This document shows positions 52,275 to 60,094 of a DNA stretch of 64,000 nucleotides, one piece after another (position 1 is the first letter of the stretch; each line of letters opens with the position of its first letter). Position numbers and translations under genes: made by a program. Location of the stretch: NCBI RefSeq assembly GCF_046533115.1, contig NZ_JAJQRC010000007.1:1-64000 (forward strand), in the 5' to 3' direction. The notes beneath the pieces were generated by a model. The model saw only the letters and a program-made list of their open reading frames with translations. It was not told where the DNA came from and did not search any database. The DNA comes from JAIRMO01 sp046533115. GTDB taxonomy: Bacteria > Spirochaetota > Spirochaetia > Treponematales > Breznakiellaceae.

Positions 52275-53398
52275 TAATGTTGCTGAGGAAAATAGAATAC
52301 TTTGAATTTCAGAATGATAAAAAATATTGGGCGATTAAACCATTTGAGCTTGGAAAAATTAATCTTTTTGCCGCCAAAAATGCAACCGGTAAAACGCGCA
52401 CTTTGAAAGTCATTGATACTTTGAGCTACCTTATTTTAGACAAAGGCTTCAAAAACCAAGCAAACTATAATATTGAATTTATAGATGGTTCTGACGTTTA
52501 TTCCTATATCCTAGAGATAAATGGGAAAATAGTAGCGGAACAACTTATTATTAATAATGCTGTTAAGATAACTCGTGATGCCGCAGGTAGAGGAAAAATA
52601 TTTGCTGTGCAGGAAGAAAAGGAAATTGAGTTTCAATCACCTGAAAATAAACTGGTTATATCACGGCGAGACATGATACAATATCCCTATCTGGAAAAAA
52701 TACATGAATGGGCAGATAATGTACGCTATCATTCTTTTGGTTCATCAATGAATCAAGAGTACGGGAAAGCTATCGAAGATAAAAATATCATCCTTGATGG
52801 CAATTCGGACAATTCTGTTGAAGTATTTGTTGTAGGAAAACTTGAATTTGACAATAAATTCAAAAAAAATGTTTTGTCTTTAATGAACAGTATTGGATAT
52901 GACTTAACTGATATTGATATCCAACGTTGGCAATATTTAAGTAATCATGTCCGCTCCGAGGATTATACGCTATTTGCTTCTGAAAAAGATAGAGGTACTT
53001 TTGTTGTTCAAAAAGATATGTCGCAAGGAATGTTCCGTGCCTTATCCATTATAATACATTTGTCATACCATATTATGATGAAAAAACCGGCAACCATCCT
53101 CATTGACGACATTGGCGAGGGCCTTGACTTTGACCGTTCTTCAAAACTCATAAAACTGCTTATTGAAATAGCAGAAAAAAATGATAACATCCAGCTTATC
53201 ATGTCCACCAACGACCGTTTTGTGATGAACAATGTATCGCTTGAATATTGGCAGGTTATTCAGCGATCCGGAGGTGAATGCAAAGTCTTCAATTACCAAA
53301 ATTCAAAAGAAAAGTTTGATGAATTTGAATATATGGGCCTAAACAACTTTGATTTTTTGGCGACTGATTATCTTAATTCGGAGTGGCAAAAAACATGA
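52271..53398 (+). CDS. AAA/ABC-type ATPase of a putative defence system
   Basis: This 375-residue P-loop ATPase has the N-terminal Walker A NLFAAKNATGKTRTL (Gly40-Lys41-Thr42). The ABC-type signature reads MSQGMFRALS (residues 250-259), and Walker B TILIDDIGEGLDFDRS (275-290), where Asp280 occupies the usual catalytic Glu position. The MSTNDRFVMN His-loop region follows. This is the RecF/SMC-like (AAA_15/AAA_21) class used by OLD, PARIS and retron-linked systems. It is AT-rich, starts inside the stop of the previous gene and ends overlapping the next as ATGA, so it is coupled to the TOPRIM-like protein. Confidence 0.85.
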   Translation: MIMLLRKIEYFEFQNDKKYWAIKPFELGKINLFAAKNATGKTRTLKVIDTLSYLILDKGFKNQANYNIEFIDGSDVYSYILEINGKIVAEQLIINNAVKITRDAAGRGKIFAVQEEKEIEFQSPENKLVISRRDMIQYPYLEKIHEWADNVRYHSFGSSMNQEYGKAIEDKNIILDGNSDNSVEVFVVGKLEFDNKFKKNVLSLMNSIGYDLTDIDIQRWQYLSNHVRSEDYTLFASEKDRGTFVVQKDMSQGMFRALSIIIHLSYHIMMKKPATILIDDIGEGLDFDRSSKLIKLLIEIAEKNDNIQLIMSTNDRFVMNNVSLEYWQVIQRSGGECKVFNYQNSKEKFDEFEYMGLNNFDFLATDYLNSEWQKT

Positions 53399-54099
53399 AA
53401 AAAGTTGCGGTTTTTGTTGAAGGCCAAACAGAGCAAATATTCGCCGATGAGTTAGTACGGCACATATTCGGACACGCAAAAGTTGCCATTGAAGAGCTTC
53501 GATTCTCCGGCAAAGAAGGATCGCGCCGGATTCGTACCATCCGTTCTGTGGATGCGGCGCCTTTTACAGAATACTTATTCAGAATTTATGATTGTCAAGG
53601 GGGGAATGAGAACTCAACGGTTAAATCAGACATTAGAGAACAGTTCCTCGGTTTGTTGCGCGAGTCCTTTTCATACATTGTGGGCATACGGGATGTTTAT
53701 CCATTGCTCGATATAGAGTTGCTTAAATCAAACATAAATTTGAAGTTGCCTAACAATCCCGCTTTACCGGTTAAAATCTTTCTGGCCATCAGAGAAATCG
53801 AATCGTGGTTTTTGGCGGAAGAAAATCATTATCCATTGATAGATGAATCGCTAACCGTTTCTCATGTTAATTCAATAATCGGCTTTGATATAACTACTGC
53901 TTCAACAGAATCCGTGAATCACCCTTCCTTTGCGCTAAAGCAAATATATCAAATCGCTGGAAAAGATTATAACAAGAAAAAATGGGAGGTAGAGCGAACA
54001 GTATATGTTTTGGATTATGAAAATCTCTACCTGAATGTCCGTAACCGCAACAACAGTCTGAATGAATTGTTAACCTGTCTGGATGGACTTATCCCATGA
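53395..54099 (+). CDS. TOPRIM-like nuclease (DUF4276-like), partner of the ATPase
   Basis: I start this protein at ATG 53395, which overlaps the ATPase stop (ATGA) and has GGAG 11 nt upstream; a GTG at 53383 is possible. It has 234 residues. The opening VAVFVEGQTEQIFADELV carries the TOPRIM-type catalytic Glu in EGQTE. A mid-protein acidic loop (RIYDCQGGNEN) and REIESWFLAE (about residue 135) match the EieaW..aD motif of DUF4276. TOPRIM proteins cut DNA or RNA, and an ATPase plus a TOPRIM partner is the build of PARIS and of OLD-type systems. Catalytic activity is inferred. Confidence 0.7.
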   Translation: MKKVAVFVEGQTEQIFADELVRHIFGHAKVAIEELRFSGKEGSRRIRTIRSVDAAPFTEYLFRIYDCQGGNENSTVKSDIREQFLGLLRESFSYIVGIRDVYPLLDIELLKSNINLKLPNNPALPVKIFLAIREIESWFLAEENHYPLIDESLTVSHVNSIIGFDITTASTESVNHPSFALKQIYQIAGKDYNKKKWEVERTVYVLDYENLYLNVRNRNNSLNELLTCLDGLIP

Positions 54100-55082
54100 A
54101 AAAACACCCTCCCAAACAAATCACCATCCGTTCATCGGCGGCGGAGTACCTTACCTTTGTTGCCGCCATGGGGGACAATCCGCAGTCTGTCGAAATGCGG
54201 TATCAGGACGAAAACATCTGGCTGACGCAAAAAATGCTTGCCACGCTGTATAACGTTGAAGTTCCGACCATAAATTACCACTTAAAAAAAATATTTGAAG
54301 ACAGGGAATTATCAGAAGATTCAGTTATTAGAAATTTTCTAATAACTGCCGCCGATGGCAAATCCTATAATACCAAGCATTACGCCCTGCAAGCCATAAT
54401 AGCCGTGGGGTTTAAGGTCAACTCAGAGCGGGCGGTCCAGTTCCGCAAATGGGTGAATAAAATTGCCAAGGATTATACCATTCAGGGCTGGGTCATGGAT
54501 GTGGACCGCCTGAAAAACAGCGGGACCATACTCACCAGCGAATATTTTGAACGCCAGCTTGAAAAAATCCGTGAAATTCGCCTGTCGGAAAGAAGGTTCT
54601 ACCAAAAAATCACGGATATTTACGCCACCGCCCTGGATTACGATAAAAGCGCCAAGACCACCCTTAATTTTTTCGCCAAGGTTCAAAATAAGCTGCATTG
54701 GGCCATCCACGGACACGCGGCGGCGGAATTGATATACCAACGCGCCGACGCCGGCAGGGAACACATGGGCTTGACCAGTTGGGAAGACGCGCCTGACGGA
54801 AAAATCATTAAATCCGATGTGGTAATCGCCAAAAACTATTTAACCCAGGATGAACTGGAAGCCCTGGGGCGTATAGTCAGCGCCTATTTAGATCTCGCCG
54901 AGGATATGGCAAAACGGAAGATACCCATGACCATGGAAGACTGGGCGAAACGGCTTGAACGCCCGCCGGAGGGGAAAATTCATCCCCACGGCCACCTCCG
55001 ATTCGACGTCTTCCAAGGCGGAACGCAGAAGGATAACCTCTCCTTACTAAAGCATAAAAACCCACTGCCAGGCGGCCCTTGA
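54096..55082 (+). CDS. RhuM-family protein
   Basis: This 328-residue Virulence_RhuM-family protein is recognised by VEMRYQDENIWLTQKMLATL, VPTINYHLKKIFEDREL, NTKHYALQAIIAVGFKVNSERAVQFR and YFERQLEKIREIRLSERRFYQKI. RhuM proteins recur in defence and mobile islands, but their activity is not settled. It overlaps the TOPRIM gene by 4 nt. Its composition is less AT-rich than the three genes before it, so it may have joined separately. The last residues (KNPLPGGP and stop) are encoded by the left arm of palindromic element 3, so the natural C-terminus may have been trimmed. Confidence 0.85.
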   Translation: MKKHPPKQITIRSSAAEYLTFVAAMGDNPQSVEMRYQDENIWLTQKMLATLYNVEVPTINYHLKKIFEDRELSEDSVIRNFLITAADGKSYNTKHYALQAIIAVGFKVNSERAVQFRKWVNKIAKDYTIQGWVMDVDRLKNSGTILTSEYFERQLEKIREIRLSERRFYQKITDIYATALDYDKSAKTTLNFFAKVQNKLHWAIHGHAAAELIYQRADAGREHMGLTSWEDAPDGKIIKSDVVIAKNYLTQDELEALGRIVSAYLDLAEDMAKRKIPMTMEDWAKRLERPPEGKIHPHGHLRFDVFQGGTQKDNLSLLKHKNPLPGGP

Positions 55083-55261
55083 GCCTATTTCAATTGGCCG
55101 CGCCGTGCCGGGAATTCCCCCTGCTCACCTCTCTGGAATTCCCTGCCGGAGGAGACAAGAACCGCAGGTTCGCAGGCTCCATAGGCAGATTCTACCGGTA
55201 GTGAGTAGGGGGAATCCCCGGCACGGCACGGCTTTAGCGCCATAAAGGCTCAAGGGCCGCC
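55071..55261 (+). repeat. Palindromic element, copy 3
   Basis: The outer arms GGCGGCCCTTGAGCC (55071-55085) and GGCTCAAGGGCCGCC (55247-55261) are perfect 15-bp inverted repeats. The inner arms (about 55097-55128 and 55201-55232) match copies 1 and 2. This gives the cleanest borders of the family, 191 bp. The RhuM stop codon (55080-55082) is inside its left arm. Confidence 0.85.
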
Positions 55262-55298
55262 GTCCCAAATAAATCGGAAAAATTTGTTATCTTTCTCA

Positions 55299-55327
55299 TT
55301 TACGAATTTGAAAACCCCTGATATAAT
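55299..55327 (+). promoter_or_regulatory. Promoter of gntP-glycerate kinase
   Basis: TTTACG (55299-55304), a 17-nt spacer and TATAAT (55322-55327). The ribosome site GAGGAGG lies 6 nt before the gntP ATG at 55402. Confidence 0.6.
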
Positions 55328-55401
55328 GTATAAATCGTTCCAAGAGCCGGTTTCAAAACACAGGTTCTGAAAAAATTGTTATTATTCTTGAGGAGGCAGC
55401 T

Positions 55402-56793
55402 ATGTCTGGTTTTGGTCTTATTGTTGTTTTTATTATTGCCATTGTGGCAATGATCCTCGCTATTTCAAAATTCAAAATACATCCCTTTTTGTCGATTATG
55501 ACCGTATCCCTTCTTTTCGGCTTGATTGCCGGTATCCCCCTGGTAAACGTGAAGGACGCGGACGGAAATACCATTCAGGGTATTGCAAATGTTATCGGAG
55601 CGGGTTTTTCCGGGACCTTTACCAGTATCGGTATCGTCATCATCCTGGGCGCCCTGATCGGTACGGTTCTGGAGGCAACCGGGGCGGCTTTTAAGCTGGC
55701 GGATATGGTGATCAAGGTGGTGGGGCCGAAACACCCGGTACTGGCCGTACAGCTTATGGGCTGGGTGGTTTCCATCCCGGTATTCTGCGATTCCGGTTTT
55801 GTTATCCTCGATCCCATCCGCAAGGCGCTGGTAAAACGGACCAAAGTGAGCAGTGTGGCCATGACCGTTGCCCTCTCCACCGGGCTCTATGCGTCCCATG
55901 TGTTTATTCCCCCTACGCCCGGACCGATAGCCGCCGCCAATACCCTGGGAGTGGGGAACAATCTGCTCCTCGTCATGGGTCTGGGGGTTTTGGTCTCTAT
56001 TCCCGCCCTGATCGGCGCCATACTCTATAGCCGGTACATCGGCGGCAAGGTAAAATCTTCGGAGGATATCGACATCGACGGGGTTACCAAATCCTATGAG
56101 GAATTGGTGGCCGCCTACGGTAAACTCCCCAACGGTTGTATCTCCCTGGCGCCTATCATTGTCCCCATCCTCCTTATGGCCCTAGGTTCGATTGCCTCTA
56201 TGGCAAAATGGACCGGATTTTTGTTCCAAATTTGCAGCTTCCTGGGAACGCCGATCATTGCCCTGGCCGTGGGGGTCATCTTTGCGATCTGGCAGCTTGG
56301 CGTGGCCAAAAAACTTGCGCGTTTCTATGAGATAACCAATGAAACATTGAAAGTCGTCGGACCGATCCTCTTCATCACCGCCGCGGGGGGAGTGCTGGGC
56401 CGGGTTATCGCCTCCACCAGTATCGTCGGGTTTATCACGGGAAATTCCCAGACCCTGGCGGTGGTGGGGATCTTCTTCCCCTTTATCCTCTCGGCGATCT
56501 TAAAAACCGCCCAGGGTTCCTCGACCGTGGCCCTTACCACTACCGCCGGTATCGTGGCCCCCCTCTTGGGAGCGCTGGGACTTGATTCTCCGGCGCGGAC
56601 CGCCTTAACCGTCATGGCCATCGGCGCGGGGGCCATGACCGTGTCCCATGCCAACGACTCATATTTCTGGGTGGTTACCAACTTTGGCGGCATGACGCCG
56701 GAGCAGGGTTACAAGACCCAGACCACCGCGACCCTGATTGAAGGTTTCTGCGGTATGGCAGGGGTCTTTATCCTTTCCCTTATTTTGCATTAA
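55402..56793 (+). CDS. GntP-family gluconate/glycerate permease
   Basis: This 463-residue integral membrane symporter has about 12 helices. The family wording is GALIGTVLEATGAAFKLADM, SIPVFCDSGFVILDPI (the GntP signature with Cys-Asp-Ser), HVFIPPTPGPIAAANTLG and AQGSSTVALTTTAGIVAPLL. It brings sugar acids such as gluconate or glycerate in with protons. The next gene, 66 nt away, encodes glycerate kinase, so glycerate (or a precursor) is the likely substrate. Confidence 0.9.
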   Translation: MSGFGLIVVFIIAIVAMILAISKFKIHPFLSIMTVSLLFGLIAGIPLVNVKDADGNTIQGIANVIGAGFSGTFTSIGIVIILGALIGTVLEATGAAFKLADMVIKVVGPKHPVLAVQLMGWVVSIPVFCDSGFVILDPIRKALVKRTKVSSVAMTVALSTGLYASHVFIPPTPGPIAAANTLGVGNNLLLVMGLGVLVSIPALIGAILYSRYIGGKVKSSEDIDIDGVTKSYEELVAAYGKLPNGCISLAPIIVPILLMALGSIASMAKWTGFLFQICSFLGTPIIALAVGVIFAIWQLGVAKKLARFYEITNETLKVVGPILFITAAGGVLGRVIASTSIVGFITGNSQTLAVVGIFFPFILSAILKTAQGSSTVALTTTAGIVAPLLGALGLDSPARTALTVMAIGAGAMTVSHANDSYFWVVTNFGGMTPEQGYKTQTTATLIEGFCGMAGVFILSLILH

Positions 56794-56798
56794 CCCTA

Positions 56799-56834
56799 GG
56801 GGCTGTCTCAGGGCGTTAGTTTTGAAACAGCCCC
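56799..56834 (+). other. Hairpin between permease and kinase genes
   Basis: GGGGCTGT (56799-56806) pairs with ACAGCCCC (56827-56834). Three more pairs follow past one mismatch. It lies between the GntP stop and the kinase ribosome site. It could slow transcription or protect the RNA end. It contains the TTTGAAACAGCCCC form of the recurring motif. Confidence 0.5.
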
Positions 56835-56859
56835 GGTATTGAAGGAGCAAGATTCTTCC

Positions 56860-58011
56860 ATGAAGAAGATCATCCTAATCCCCGACTCTTTTAAGGGTAC
56901 CATGAGTTCCCAGGAGATCTGTTCGATCATGGAAGAACAGATCCGCCGGTATTACCCCGGCGCGGAAGTGCTCTCCATCCCCGTGGCCGACGGCGGAGAG
57001 GGAAGCGTCGATGCCTTTCTGGCCGCGGTGGGGGGTGAAAAAATAACTATCCCCGCTCAGGGGCCCTACAGGGAAGACATCCGGGGCTTTTACGGCCTTA
57101 TCGACGGGGGCAGTACCGCGGTGATCGAAATGGCCGCCTGCGCCGGGCTGCCCCTGGTGGGGGATCGGCTCCAGGCGGATAAAACCACTACCTATGGGGT
57201 GGGGCAGTTGATCCTGGACGCGGCAAAGCGGGGCTGCAAAAAGATAGTGGTCGGCCTGGGGGGGAGCGCCACCAATGATTTCGGCGCCGGAGCCGCTGCG
57301 GCTGCGGGGGTCCGCTTTTTTGACCGGGACGGCAAGGAATTTATCCCCCTGGGGGGAACCCTCTCCCGTATTGCCCGGATCGATAGATCCGGGTTGCCGC
57401 CGGAACTCTTGGCCGCGGAGATCATCACCATGGTTGATATTGATAACCCCCTCTACGGCCCCAAGGGCGCCGCGTTTGTTTTTGCCCCCCAGAAGGGCGC
57501 CGACACCGCCATGGTGGAATTCCTGGACCGGGAACTTCGTGCCGTATCAGCAGCCGTGATCCGCGAACTGGGGATCGATGTTTCCGCCCTTCCCGGCGCG
57601 GGGGCCGCCGGCGGCATGGGGGGCGGCATGGTCGCCTTTTTCGGGTCCCGGCTCCAGATGGGCATCGAGACCGTGCTGGATACGGTGAATTTTGACCGCC
57701 TGCTGCCGGGAACCGATCTGGTCCTTACCGGCGAAGGGAAGATCGATTCCCAGAGCCTGCGGGGCAAGGTGGTGATCGGCGTGGCCCGGCGGGCGAAGAA
57801 GCAGGGGGTCCCGGTAATCGCCATTGTGGGGGATATCGGCGATGCCGTTGAAGGGGCCTATGACGAGGGGGTCCGGGCGATTTTTAGCACCAACCGCCGG
57901 GCGATCCCCTTCCCGGAAGCCCGAACCCGCTGCAAAAGCGATCTGAGCCTCACCATGGATAACCTCCTGCGCTTCCTAACCAGCTTCCGGGATGGAAAAA
58001 ATGAAAAGTGA
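56860..58011 (+). CDS. glxK: Glycerate kinase
   Basis: This 383-residue enzyme phosphorylates glycerate to phosphoglycerate. It has the class signatures IILIPDSFKGTMSSQEIC, PVADGGEGSVDAFL, VGLGGSATNDFGAGAAAA and LVLTGEGKIDSQSL. I start it at ATG 56860, with AAGGAG 12 nt upstream; an in-frame TTG 21 nt earlier is less likely. It forms an operon with the permease. The GarK/GlxK type gives 2-phosphoglycerate in known members. Confidence 0.92.
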   Translation: MKKIILIPDSFKGTMSSQEICSIMEEQIRRYYPGAEVLSIPVADGGEGSVDAFLAAVGGEKITIPAQGPYREDIRGFYGLIDGGSTAVIEMAACAGLPLVGDRLQADKTTTYGVGQLILDAAKRGCKKIVVGLGGSATNDFGAGAAAAAGVRFFDRDGKEFIPLGGTLSRIARIDRSGLPPELLAAEIITMVDIDNPLYGPKGAAFVFAPQKGADTAMVEFLDRELRAVSAAVIRELGIDVSALPGAGAAGGMGGGMVAFFGSRLQMGIETVLDTVNFDRLLPGTDLVLTGEGKIDSQSLRGKVVIGVARRAKKQGVPVIAIVGDIGDAVEGAYDEGVRAIFSTNRRAIPFPEARTRCKSDLSLTMDNLLRFLTSFRDGKNEK

Positions 58012-58084
58012 AGAATGAAAGAATGGGCATTCTTCCTCGTTCTTTCCTCTTAATTCTTCTTCCTTTCTCCCTTCTTCGCCTTTT

Positions 58085-58146
58085 GCGCCTTTGTGGTAAA
58101 TTTCTTAATTCCGCTTTCTTCACCTTTGCGGTGAATTGCTTAATTC
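58085..58146. repeat. Two tandem CCTTTGTGG-type repeat units
   Basis: GCGCCTTTGTGGTAAATTTC (from 58085) and CACCTTTGCGGTGAATTGC (from 58121) are similar units 36 bp apart, each ending in TTAATTC. The same unit occurs at 4305-4333 and 4663-4690. It runs into the acyl-CoA ligase stop codon. Otherwise the 133-bp convergent gap holds only AT/CTT-rich sequence. Confidence 0.6.
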
Positions 58147-59872
58147 ACTTCTCTCCCCCCGGCGTATATAAAAACCGCTTGATCTTTTGGGTAGGGGTTT
58201 TTTCAAAGGGTTCGTTCTTAATCTCAATGCGGCTGATACGGGAAAAGGACGCCAGCTTTTGGTTAACCGCGTTTTTTAAGTCTCCCAGGACCTCGCCGAT
58301 GGCGGCCAGCATGGTTTTTGCTTTTTCGCTTAACACGATAAGGGCGATAAGCTCCCCCCGCTCCCCGGGGTAGACCAGGGCGTCTTCCGCCATGCCGGAA
58401 CTGGTGAGCAGCCCCTCAATCTCTTCGGGATAGACATTTTCCCCCGAAGGCCCCAGGATCATGGTTTTAAGCCGGCCCCGGATGTAGAGAAAGCCCCGCC
58501 GGTCAAAACAGCCCAGATCGCCGGTTTTAAACCAACCGTCGGCGGTAAAGGCCTCTTGGGTCAGGCCCTCATCCTGATAGTACCCCAGCATGATATTGGG
58601 CCCCCGGACCTGGATCTCCCCTTCGGCAAAGGGCCGGTAGGGGGTACGCCCCCGGAGGCTGGTTCCCACCACCCGGCCGTCCTTATCCACGATCCGGACC
58701 TCCACCCCCTTCAGGACCCTCCCTGCAGCCCCTGCCGGGGCTTTGAAGGGGCCGGTTCCCGCCACCAGGGGGGCCGCTTCGGTCAAGCCGTATCCCGGCG
58801 CATAGGGGAATTGGGCCTTCCGGAGAAACCGTTCCGTGTCCCCGGCCAGGGCGGCTCCCCCGACGCCGAAAAAGCGGACCGCCCCGCCAAACAAGGACAG
58901 CAGTTTCTGTCCCGCCAGACTAAGCGCCAGGGGACGGGTCAGGGGGAACCGGTACAGGGGATTGGCCGTTAAGCCGGGGAGCAGACGGCCCCGGTATATT
59001 TTTTCGATGATCAGGGGAACCGTATGCATCGCCGTGGGCCGCAGGGCCTGGATTGCCGGGATCAGCACCGCCGGGGAGGGGGCCTTATCCAGGTAGGTGG
59101 TGGAAGCCCCGCTCAGGACCGCCATCAGCAAGCCCAGGGTACATTCGTAGGTATGGGCCAGGGGAATAATAGAAAAAAGCCGGTCCCGGGGGAAGATTTT
59201 TACCAGGGACCGGGCGGCGAGGACCGTAAAGATCAGGTTGCGGTGGGAGAGCATCACCCCCTTGCTGGTACCGGTGGTCCCCGAGGTATAGATGATCGCC
59301 GCCAGGTCATCCTCCCCGGATGCAGGGAATAGCGGGACCCGGGGGTTCCGGGGATCCATTTTCCGCAGGGGGATCTCCTTTACCTTTCCCCGGATAGAAA
59401 CCCGGATGCTCCCCCCCACGGCAGCCGGGGCATGGGTTGTTGGTTCCCCTCCGGCGGCTTCCTCCTCCCGGAGGGTGTCCAGGTATATCACGGGGATATC
59501 GGGATCAAAACCAGCGGCTCCCAGTTTTTGGGCAAATTTGCCGCTTACCCAAAGGGCGGATACCTCCGCGTGGGCCGCGAGGCCGGCGATATGCCCGGCG
59601 GGAAAATCGGTGAGGACCGGCACGATCACCACCCCTGCCAGGGCGGTCCCAAAATAGGCTATGGCCCATTCGGGGCGGTTCTCCGAGAGGATCATCGCCC
59701 GGTCCCCCGGCTTAAGCCCCAGGGAACAGAGCAGCGCGGCGAACTGCCGGATCCGCAGGCCGAATTCCTCAAAACTTACCCCGGCGTATAGATGACCGTC
59801 CCCGTATATTTCAAAGGCCTTCCGCTGCCGGTATTTCTCCGCTGCCCTAAGCCCCAATTCGGCGATGGTCAT
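58145..59872 (-). CDS. Long-chain acyl-CoA synthetase (AMP-forming)
   Basis: This enzyme of about 575 residues activates fatty acids with ATP and CoA. The AMP motif IIYTSGTTGTSKGVMLSH, the PGYGLTEAAP motif, GWFKTGDLGCFD and the catalytic Lys region near the C-terminus (EPFEKTPTQKIKRFLY) are all present. I start it at ATG 59872 (MTIAELG), in line with family N-termini; a GTG at 59890 with GGGGG upstream is an alternative, and the ATG at 59998 gives an atypical extension. It is divergent from the barrel protein at 60095, with a shared palindrome between. It supplies acyl-CoA for reactions such as those of the Etf-linked dehydrogenase. Confidence 0.9.
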   Translation of the reverse strand: MTIAELGLRAAEKYRQRKAFEIYGDGHLYAGVSFEEFGLRIRQFAALLCSLGLKPGDRAMILSENRPEWAIAYFGTALAGVVIVPVLTDFPAGHIAGLAAHAEVSALWVSGKFAQKLGAAGFDPDIPVIYLDTLREEEAAGGEPTTHAPAAVGGSIRVSIRGKVKEIPLRKMDPRNPRVPLFPASGEDDLAAIIYTSGTTGTSKGVMLSHRNLIFTVLAARSLVKIFPRDRLFSIIPLAHTYECTLGLLMAVLSGASTTYLDKAPSPAVLIPAIQALRPTAMHTVPLIIEKIYRGRLLPGLTANPLYRFPLTRPLALSLAGQKLLSLFGGAVRFFGVGGAALAGDTERFLRKAQFPYAPGYGLTEAAPLVAGTGPFKAPAGAAGRVLKGVEVRIVDKDGRVVGTSLRGRTPYRPFAEGEIQVRGPNIMLGYYQDEGLTQEAFTADGWFKTGDLGCFDRRGFLYIRGRLKTMILGPSGENVYPEEIEGLLTSSGMAEDALVYPGERGELIALIVLSEKAKTMLAAIGEVLGDLKNAVNQKLASFSRISRIEIKNEPFEKTPTQKIKRFLYTPGGEK

Positions 59873-59991
59873 TTTTTCTAAATAAATCACCCCTGTACCC
59901 CCGGATATGGGACTTGTTCGGAACTTACGGCTTCCGGACACTCTATTAGAGGAGCAGCAGAGGGTTAAGGTTGCAAAATTACCCGGTTTTT

Positions 59992-60036
59992 GGGTCAATA
60001 TGACCCCTTGACAATCCGCTAAGGTGATGATAAAAA
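59992..60036 (+). promoter_or_regulatory. Palindromic operator next to a promoter
   Basis: GGGTCAATATGACCC (59992-60006) is a perfect 6-bp inverted repeat with a 3-nt centre. It is followed by TTGACA (60008-60013), 17 nt, and TAAAAA (60031-60036). The operator abuts the -35 of the barrel gene and lies just upstream of the divergent acyl-CoA ligase gene, whose minus-strand TTGACC is inside the palindrome. Confidence 0.5.
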
Positions 60037-60094
60037 GGAGACAATTATCTCAAATAACTCTATGGTCCTGCGGGGACTTATAAAGGTGGTCGAC

